Source of the DNA: Pedosphaera sp.
GTDB taxonomy: Bacteria > Verrucomicrobiota > Verrucomicrobiia > Limisphaerales > SIAT01
NCBI GenBank assembly: GCA_009691645.1
Contig: SIAT01000099.1
Coordinates: 1 to 6,722 of the forward strand
Reading direction: 5' to 3'
Length of the DNA: 6,722 nucleotides
Below are positions 1 through 5,033 of the stretch, piece after piece (position 1 is the first letter of the stretch; each line of letters begins with the position of its first letter). The translations under genes were made by a program, and so were the position numbers. The notes beneath the pieces are model-generated. The model was not told the origin of the DNA, searched no databases, and saw nothing but the letters and a program-made list of their open reading frames with translations.

Positions 1-521
1 TTGCCGAGGCGATAGCGGAGGTCTTGAAGGTATCGGGGCGAAGCTCGGCGCGCCACCTTCACGGCCAGCAGCTCCGCGACAACATTGGCCACGGGTTTGC
101 GCGTGGTCTGCTTGTGGCGGGCAGCGTAGAACTTGGCGGCGGCGTGAAGGCTCGGCAGATCACCACCCACCAGCTTCAAACACTCCGCCACGGTGGAGAC
201 GGTGCCCGACAAGGGGAGATTGAAAGGGGCGAGGGTCTGGACGGCGGCAGCGTAGTCGGCGGCCTGTGGGTTCGTCATGCCCGCGGCGACAACCTGCCTT
301 TCACTCAACTGGCGCGCCAACCGCTGCGCGGCTTCCAATACCTCAGCTTCCGTCGGGTAAGAATCAAAGCGGCGTTTGCCGCCGGCGTAGTTGGCCACCA
401 TGTAGCCAAAACCACCGGAGGGAATGGAGCGGCGGTAAACGGAGACGGACACTCGGCCAAAGGTGACTTTGCGGGGCCATACGTCGCCTTTCGTGCGCTT
501 GCGCGTTGTCTTCGTAGCCAT
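1..521 (-). CDS. Tyrosine recombinase-like integrase, N-terminal part (runs off left edge)
   Basis: Partial gene: 173 codons are visible from an ATG at 521-519, open to the left edge with no stop. I translated it directly. It begins with a basic stretch (MATKTTRKRTKGDVWPRK) and a strand-rich segment with a GGFGYMVANYAGGKRR-type motif at about residues 38-53, resembling the arm-type DNA-binding region of phage integrases. A helical segment follows. The last visible residues (VAELLAVKVARRASPRYLQ, then DLRYRLG) look like the start of the SAM-like core-binding domain of tyrosine recombinases. The catalytic domain with its R-H-R-Y residues would lie outside the window, so activity cannot be judged. 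The protein would cut and rejoin DNA at attachment sites. The position right behind a tRNA 3' end supports the call. No Shine-Dalgarno sequence precedes the ATG. Alternative: another DNA-binding protein of a mobile element. Confidence 0.62.
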   Translation of the reverse strand, partial: MATKTTRKRTKGDVWPRKVTFGRVSVSVYRRSIPSGGFGYMVANYAGGKRRFDSYPTEAEVLEAAQRLARQLSERQVVAAGMTNPQAADYAAAVQTLAPFNLPLSGTVSTVAECLKLVGGDLPSLHAAAKFYAARHKQTTRKPVANVVAELLAVKVARRASPRYLQDLRYRLG

Positions 522-527
522 GCGCAC

Positions 528-562
528 ACTGTTGCACGACAGTTGCACTATTTTCAATTAGA
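528..562 (-). promoter_or_regulatory. Candidate integrase promoter with direct and inverted repeats
   Basis: Read on the minus strand, TCTAAT (562-557) matches five of six bases of a sigma70 -10 box and lies 35 bp upstream of the integrase ATG; no convincing -35 box is seen. Just downstream, near the expected transcription start, plus-strand GTTGCAC occurs twice (531-537 and 542-548), one helical turn (11 bp) apart. ACTGT-N6-ACAGT (528-543) forms an inverted repeat over the same bases. This looks like an operator or a recombinase/excisionase binding site, but function is inferred only. Confidence 0.3.
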
Positions 563-579
563 ATCTTATTTCGCGCGCT

Positions 580-600
580 AAAAACACTCGCAAGTGCTTT
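580..600 (-). terminator. Intrinsic terminator of the tRNA-Thr gene
   Basis: On the minus strand, AAAGCACT-TGCG-AGTGTTTTT folds into an eight-pair stem (one G-U pair) with a TGCG loop and continues into a run of five T. It starts 10 bp after the tRNA CCA end, so it should end the tRNA transcript before the integrase gene. The stem is short and only moderately GC-rich. Confidence 0.55.
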
Positions 601-609
601 ATGGAGAAG

Positions 610-684
<75 letters not shown>

Positions 685-700
685 CTCGAAGGCACTTTCT

Positions 701-729
701 CTTATCCGCGCTCGCCATTTTCGAGGCAA
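701..729 (-). promoter_or_regulatory. Candidate sigma70 promoter of tRNA-Thr
   Basis: On the minus strand, TTGCCT (729-724) and GATAAG (706-701) are separated by exactly 17 bp. Each matches four of six consensus bases, and the -10 box ends 16 bp before the first base of the mature tRNA, which suits a short 5' leader trimmed by RNase P. The spacing and position are convincing; the boxes are of middling strength. Confidence 0.5.
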
Positions 730-782
730 GGAATTTCTTCCGCCCCGCGTGGAACGGGTGTTAGAATAGAACCGTCCGCGTT

Positions 783-2207
783 ATGAAAACTTACGCCACC
801 TATCGGGGTCTGCCACCGCTGGCCGGCCTCTGTTCTTTCGACGAAGCGTCGCGCCCCGGCCTCTCCGTCGAGCACTGCGTCCGCCGCCTCAAGCGCTACC
901 ATTACGCACTCAAACGCCTTCACGGAATCTTCATCGCGCGGCTCACCGCCGAGCCGGTTTACGAGCTGAAGATGAGTTTCAGCCTCCACGCCCATCTGTG
1001 CGCCGAACACACCGCCGCCGTCCGCGCGCGCGTCGGCGAGATGCGCGAGCCGCCGCTAGGCCTCGAGGAAACGCCGGATGCGGCCCTCGAAATCCTCTTC
1101 GACGAAATCCTCGCCGCGCCCACGACCGGGGAACTTCTTCTCGGCTTATACGAAGTCGCCCTGCCCGCGCTCAAGGCGGCGCTTGAAAAACATCGTGCGG
1201 AGACCAACCCCCTCGCCGATCAGCCGACGGTGCGCCTCTGCAAGTTCGCCCTGCTGGAGTTGGACGAGATGTGCACCTACGGCGCGCAGGCCATCTCCAA
1301 GCTGGTGAACGCGCCGGCGCGCGCGCCCATCGAACCGTGGCTGGGCTTGCTCGACGACGCCCTCGCCGCCGCGGGCGGCTTGGACGGAACCGAAACGCAG
1401 AGCGGCGACACGATTGCCCGCCAGCATTCCGTGAAGCCGTTCGTGTTCGACGGCCATCCACGCCGCGACGAGCGCTTCCCCGATCCGTACAACATGGGCG
1501 TCAACGCCGAGGTCTTCCTTTACGACGAACAGATGCCGCCCGAACCGAAGACGGTGATGATGTTCTACAAACGGCTCCGCGAGATCGACGTGCCGGAGAT
1601 GATGGCGAGCATCATCGCCGAAACGCCGGGCAAACCGTGGGGTTACTACCGTGATCTAACGCGCCAACTCTGGGACGAGGCACGGCACGCGATGATGGGC
1701 GAGGTCGGCTTCGCCAGCCTCGACATCGACTGGCCGAAAGACGTGATGGTGAATTCCACCTGGTCGCTCGCACTCAACACGCAGCTCAAGCCGATCGAGC
1801 GCCACGCCGTGCTTTATTTCATCGAACAAGGTCTCATGCCCAAGATCGGCAAGCGCCACGAATGGGAGGTCGGCCTCGCTTCAAAGAAGCCGCTCTCCGC
1901 GCTCTTTCAGGATTACGATTGGGCCGATGAAGTGTTGCACGCGCGTGTCGGCCGCGACTGGTACGTGAAGGAAATCGGCGACCCGAAGAAGGCCGCGGAC
2001 TACGGCGACGCGTGCTGGACCCGCGTGCTGCTCGACTGGCAGCAGTGGCGCAAGGACGGCCTCACGCAGCACCGCAACTGGTGGCCGGACGCTTACCTCG
2101 CCGCGTGCAAAACCTGGGGCATCGAGCCGGATGCGAAAGTGCTCGCCTACGACACCAGCTACCAAAGCGTGCGCGCGGATTTGAAGAATCTCTCCACCTC
2201 GGCGTGA
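783..2207 (+). CDS. Ferritin-like, probable di-metal protein of unknown function
   Basis: Complete gene of 474 residues, soluble, with no signal peptide or membrane segment. I do not recognise a named enzyme. The C-terminal half has the layout of a ferritin-like four-helix di-metal site: a glutamate helix (candidate E272, 27 residues before E299), the motif DEARH with E299/H302, a second glutamate helix (candidate E339 or E348), and DEVLHARVG with E383/H386. Two ExxH motifs, each preceded by a glutamate helix, are the hallmark of ferritin-like carboxylate di-iron proteins. The N-terminal half is also helical and rich in His/Glu (YELKMSFSLHAHLCAEH at 60-76; LLELDEM near residue 160) and may be a partner or degenerate bundle. 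The ATG at 783 has no clear Shine-Dalgarno. The gene lies alone, divergent from tRNA-Thr and convergent with crcB. A redox, oxygenase or metal-handling role is inference; the fold call is fairly likely, the function unknown. Confidence 0.6.
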   Translation: MKTYATYRGLPPLAGLCSFDEASRPGLSVEHCVRRLKRYHYALKRLHGIFIARLTAEPVYELKMSFSLHAHLCAEHTAAVRARVGEMREPPLGLEETPDAALEILFDEILAAPTTGELLLGLYEVALPALKAALEKHRAETNPLADQPTVRLCKFALLELDEMCTYGAQAISKLVNAPARAPIEPWLGLLDDALAAAGGLDGTETQSGDTIARQHSVKPFVFDGHPRRDERFPDPYNMGVNAEVFLYDEQMPPEPKTVMMFYKRLREIDVPEMMASIIAETPGKPWGYYRDLTRQLWDEARHAMMGEVGFASLDIDWPKDVMVNSTWSLALNTQLKPIERHAVLYFIEQGLMPKIGKRHEWEVGLASKKPLSALFQDYDWADEVLHARVGRDWYVKEIGDPKKAADYGDACWTRVLLDWQQWRKDGLTQHRNWWPDAYLAACKTWGIEPDAKVLAYDTSYQSVRADLKNLSTSA

Positions 2208-2213
2208 GCCGGT

Positions 2214-2642
2214 TCAAATCCCGCGCGCTTTGTTCAGCGCGAGCGCGAGCGCGTGGCCGAGCCAGACGGCGAGCAGACACACCGCGACCGACCCCAGCGC
2301 GTTCACGCCCGCGCGCACCCACTCGCCTTTGTCCGCGAGTTGCAGCGTCTCGAGGCTGAAGCTGGAGAAGGTCGTGTAACCCCCGCACACGCCGACGAGC
2401 AGGAAAATCCGCGCCGACGGCGGCAGCAGCGATTCACCGCCCGCGGCCTTGAGCGACGCGAGCAGACCGATCACGAACGAACCGCTGACGTTCACCAAAA
2501 TCGTTCCGATGGGAAACCCGAGCAGCGAGGGCAACCTCGCTTCGAGACCGCGCTGGAGCCAGCCGCCGAGCGCGAAACGCGCGAGGCTGCCGAGAGCGCC
2601 GCCGAGCGCGATCCAGAGATAGGTGGCCACCGTGGGGTTCAT
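2214..2642 (-). CDS. crcB: Fluoride ion channel CrcB/FluC
   Basis: A 142-residue, very hydrophobic protein with four expected membrane helices, the usual size for a single-gene CrcB/Fluc. Family motifs appear in order: GGALGSLARF (residues 14-23), GTILVNVSGSF (46-56) with the conserved pore asparagine N51, and GGYTTFSSFSLE (87-98), which carries the TTFS-type break and the two 'Phe box' phenylalanines F92 and F95. Such proteins form antiparallel (dual-topology) homodimers in the inner membrane and let fluoride leak out of the cell, protecting enzymes from fluoride. Only one copy is seen, fitting a homodimer rather than a paired two-gene system. It starts at the ATG 2642-2640 without a clear Shine-Dalgarno sequence and ends 6 bp from the convergent ferritin-like gene. 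I looked for the fluoride riboswitch upstream and did not find its conserved core. Confidence 0.95.
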   Translation of the reverse strand: MNPTVATYLWIALGGALGSLARFALGGWLQRGLEARLPSLLGFPIGTILVNVSGSFVIGLLASLKAAGGESLLPPSARIFLLVGVCGGYTTFSSFSLETLQLADKGEWVRAGVNALGSVAVCLLAVWLGHALALALNKARGI

Positions 2643-2810
2643 CGCGTTGATTGTTTTCCAGACATCGTTTGCAAACAGAAAAATGTTAGAGAGCCCCGCG
2701 GATCAAGACAACCTCAACCTTGAGCAGATGCGCAAACTCATCCCGACGCGTTTCAAAAGGGCTGACAAGCCCCCGGTTCTGGTCAATATTCCACGAGCGC
2801 ACGCGCAGGA
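2643..2810. other. Divergent spacer between crcB and the receiver-MBL gene
   Basis: This 168-bp spacer must carry the start signals for both flanking genes. The crcB-proximal third is AT-richer than its surroundings. It contains a perfect 10-bp palindrome, GTTTGCAAAC, at 2667-2676, about 25 bp upstream of crcB, which could be a regulator site. No convincing -35/-10 pair was found in either direction. Plus-strand reading is open through most of it and ends in an ATGA overlap with the next gene (see findings). Confidence 0.4.
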
Positions 2811-4184
2811 ATGAAGACAGTCCTCATCATTGACGACGATCCGGTCGTGGGGTTAATCATCAACCGCATCCTCGCGCGCGATGGCTGGCGCGTGGTCGTG
2901 GCCAAGGATGGGGAAGAGGGGCTGAAGCTCGCCGCGGAGCACCACCCCGAACTCATCATCTGCGATCTGCTGATGCCGCGCACGAATGGTTTCGTCGTCT
3001 GCCGCACATTGCGACAAGATGCCCCGCACACACTGCGGATCATCGTCACCACCACCAGCGCCTACGAATCCGACCGGAACAGTGCGCTGGAAGCCGGTGC
3101 GGACGCCTTCTACATCAAGCCGGTTGCGCCCGAGTCGTTCCTGAATGCCGTCAAACGCGTGATGACGGCGGACCACCCGCGCACGAAAAAACCTCCCGGC
3201 CGCAAACGCCGGACCGGTAGGCCCGTCGTGGAACCGCTGAAAAGCGACGGCACGGCCACGGTGCGTTTCTGGGGCGTGCGCGGCTCGATTCCGACGCCCG
3301 GGCCGGCGAAGGCGCATTACGGCGGCAACACCACCTGCGTAGAGTTCCGTGCCGAGGGCGAGGTGATCGTGCTCGACGCGGGCACGGGCATCCGCGATCT
3401 CGGTCTGGCCTTGCAAAAAGAGGCCGCCGGCAGGCCGGTGCGCGCGAACATTCTCATCACGCACACCCACTGGGACCACATCCAGGGCTTTCCCTTCTTC
3501 GTCCCCGCGTACCACCCGCAGAACGAGGTGCAGGTGTTCGGCTACGAAGGCGCGCGACAAGGCTTGGAAGCGGTCTTCAGCTCGCAGATGGAAAACCCTT
3601 ACTTTCCCGTCAGCCTCGAGCAGATGCCCGGCCACGTGAAGATCCGCGAACAGCGCGAGATGGAGTTCGCCATCGGTGAGGTGAAGGTGAAGGCCGCCTT
3701 CGTGAACCACCCCGGCATCTGCGTCGGCTACCGACTCGAGAGCCGCGCGGGCACGGTGGTTTTCGTTCCGGACTACGAGCCGTTCTCGCGCTTCAAACTG
3801 CACTCGATGGACGCGGCGACCTCCAGCACCGAGATGGTCCACGACTTCGTTCACCAACAGGATCAGAAGATGGTCGAGTTCATCCGCGGCGCGGACGTGC
3901 TGATCATGGACGCCCAGTACGACACCGAGGAATATCAACACCACGTCGGCTGGGGACATTCCTGCGTGGAGGACACCGTGGCCACCGCGCTCGCCGGCGG
4001 CGTCAAGCGGCTCTACCTTTTCCACCACGACCCAGGACACAACGACCGCAAAATCCACGCGATGGTCGCCGAGGCGAAGCGACTGGTGAAACGTACCGGG
4101 GCGAAGCTAATCGTGAAAGGCGCGCGGGAAGGCGACACCTGCGTGCTGAAACCCGCGCTGCGACGGACCACACGCGGCACCTAG
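2811..4184 (+). CDS. Response regulator receiver fused to MBL-fold metallohydrolase (phosphodiesterase-like)
   Basis: Complete 457-residue cytoplasmic protein. Residues 1-118 are a receiver domain: acidic cluster D8-D9-D10, phosphoacceptor D52 (IICDLLMP), the switch threonine T82, and K103 (YIKPV), with CheY-like spacing. A basic, proline-rich linker (about 119-147) joins it to a metallo-beta-lactamase-fold domain. That domain opens with FWGVRGSIPTPG (153-164) and YGGNT (170-174) and has the metal motif HTHWDH (H218, H220, D222, H223). It continues with NHPG (H300), a probable bridging aspartate D321 (VPDYEP), GWGHS (H383) and FHHDP (H405/H406). This signature belongs to the PhnP-like group of MBL hydrolases, whose characterised members cleave cyclic phosphate esters; the substrate here is unknown. 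All visible key residues are intact. A histidine kinase would phosphorylate D52, but none is in the window. AGGA abuts the ATG, too close to be a normal Shine-Dalgarno. The stop overlaps the convergent cNMP-binding gene. Confidence 0.88.
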   Translation: MKTVLIIDDDPVVGLIINRILARDGWRVVVAKDGEEGLKLAAEHHPELIICDLLMPRTNGFVVCRTLRQDAPHTLRIIVTTTSAYESDRNSALEAGADAFYIKPVAPESFLNAVKRVMTADHPRTKKPPGRKRRTGRPVVEPLKSDGTATVRFWGVRGSIPTPGPAKAHYGGNTTCVEFRAEGEVIVLDAGTGIRDLGLALQKEAAGRPVRANILITHTHWDHIQGFPFFVPAYHPQNEVQVFGYEGARQGLEAVFSSQMENPYFPVSLEQMPGHVKIREQREMEFAIGEVKVKAAFVNHPGICVGYRLESRAGTVVFVPDYEPFSRFKLHSMDAATSSTEMVHDFVHQQDQKMVEFIRGADVLIMDAQYDTEEYQHHVGWGHSCVEDTVATALAGGVKRLYLFHHDPGHNDRKIHAMVAEAKRLVKRTGAKLIVKGAREGDTCVLKPALRRTTRGT

Positions 4185-4906
4185 CTACGGCCCCGCTCCA
4201 TCTCAGCCGCGCGTTTGAAGTGGATGAAGTCGTAGTGGCGGTGGTTATCCTCCCGAATGCGATGCACGAGCGTCTTGCACATCGCCACGAGAAACGGCGT
4301 GGCCAGTTCGGGGAATTCCTCCGTGAGCTTCTGGAACGACTGCGCGGAAATCTTCAGCAGCACGGTGTATTGATTCGCCACCACATCCGCCGAACGCGGA
4401 CCGTGATCGAAGATCGAAATCTCACCGAAGAAATCGCCCGCCTTCAGATAGACCAGCGTGTTCTCCTTGTCGCCGATGATCGTGCGCACGCGAACCAATC
4501 CCTCCAGCACAAGATACATCGCGTCGCCCGGCTCGCCTTGTCGCAAGAGCACATCGTGCTGTCCGACGTACTGCACCTCCATGAACTGCGCGAAGCGCCC
4601 GAGCTGCTGGTCGCTCAGTTCATTGAGAATGGAAATCTTGCGCAACGCGCCGGGCTTGATGCCAGCGATGAGAGGATTCGCCTCGGCCGCGGGCGCAGGG
4701 GGGCGGCCCTCTGCCTCGGCGAAATGCTTCTTGAACTCAGGTGCTTCCCCAGCGGCTTTCCACACCTTGTCCTTCTCGACGAAAACCCACGTGTCCGGCA
4801 GCACGCGCTGATCCACGATCCAGCCCACCACCACGGCGTGGTCCACGGGACCATACACCACATCGTCCACGGCCCAGATTTTGTATCCGTGTTTGGTTTC
4901 AGCCAT
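4181..4906 (-). CDS. GYF-like plus cyclic nucleotide-binding domain protein without DNA-binding domain
   Basis: Complete 241-residue soluble protein. Residues 8-60 resemble a GYF_2-type domain: YKIWAVDDVVYGPV, then W29, TWVFVEK and W49, a small module that usually mediates protein contacts. A Pro/Ala-rich linker (about 65-76) follows. Residues about 91-205 form a cyclic nucleotide-binding beta-roll: LRQGEPGDAMYLVLEG (121-136) and the phosphate-binding cassette FGEISIFDHGPRSADVVA (160-177), with G161, E162 and R171 intact, so binding of cAMP or a related nucleotide is likely. The C-terminus holds only a helix and a short basic tail, with no helix-turn-helix, so this is not a CRP-type transcription factor but more likely a stand-alone sensor or scaffold. 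No Shine-Dalgarno precedes the ATG at 4906-4904. Its stop codon shares CTAG with the convergent receiver-MBL gene, whose hydrolase domain could in principle act on a cyclic phosphate compound. Confidence 0.87.
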   Translation of the reverse strand: MAETKHGYKIWAVDDVVYGPVDHAVVVGWIVDQRVLPDTWVFVEKDKVWKAAGEAPEFKKHFAEAEGRPPAPAAEANPLIAGIKPGALRKISILNELSDQQLGRFAQFMEVQYVGQHDVLLRQGEPGDAMYLVLEGLVRVRTIIGDKENTLVYLKAGDFFGEISIFDHGPRSADVVANQYTVLLKISAQSFQKLTEEFPELATPFLVAMCKTLVHRIREDNHRHYDFIHFKRAAEMERGRS

Positions 4907-5033
4907 AGTGCGGGCCGATGTTAATAACGGGGCACTGGAAACTCAAGTGCGCAGTCCGTGTGCGGCCGAATAAGCCTTGAAATCCCCCGCCTCGACAGCA
5001 CAATGCCGCGAACTTTTTGATCCGTCGCGTATC
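4907..5033. other. Divergent spacer between the cNMP-binding gene and the membrane synthase-like gene
   Basis: This 127-bp spacer separates two divergent start codons. On the minus strand, TTGAGT, 17 bp, TAACAT could serve the cNMP-binding gene, leaving a leader of only about a dozen bases or fewer; each box matches only four of six consensus bases. On the plus strand TTGAAA (4977-4982) is a good -35 box, but no matching -10 box was found at normal spacing. Neither gene has a visible Shine-Dalgarno sequence. No clear operator or hairpin is seen. Confidence 0.3.

Noticed and set aside
24..581. Long plus-strand open reading of 185 codons
   Set aside because: It is antisense to the integrase N-terminus and runs over the candidate promoter and into the terminator; its composition (Gly/Arg/His-rich) is that of a shadow frame in GC-rich DNA.
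1305..1327. Alternating CG-rich tract (Z-DNA-like)
   Set aside because: It lies inside the ferritin-like coding region and is expected by chance in DNA this GC-rich.
2231..2250. GCGCGA-like short tandem repeat
   Set aside because: It encodes the Ala-Leu-rich last helix of CrcB and is explained by codon use; too short to be a meaningful repeat array.
2643..2810. Fluoride riboswitch upstream of crcB
   Set aside because: Reading the minus strand, I found no match to the conserved fluoride riboswitch core; a covariance search would be decisive.
2853..4058. Minus-strand open reading of 401 codons
   Set aside because: It lies fully antisense to the receiver-MBL gene, which has strong domain motifs. 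Its Val/His/Asp/Arg-rich protein has no recognisable domain.
4220..4924. Plus-strand open reading of 234 codons
   Set aside because: Antisense to the cNMP-binding gene, whose motifs are clear; it is rich in His/Arg/Leu with no domain.
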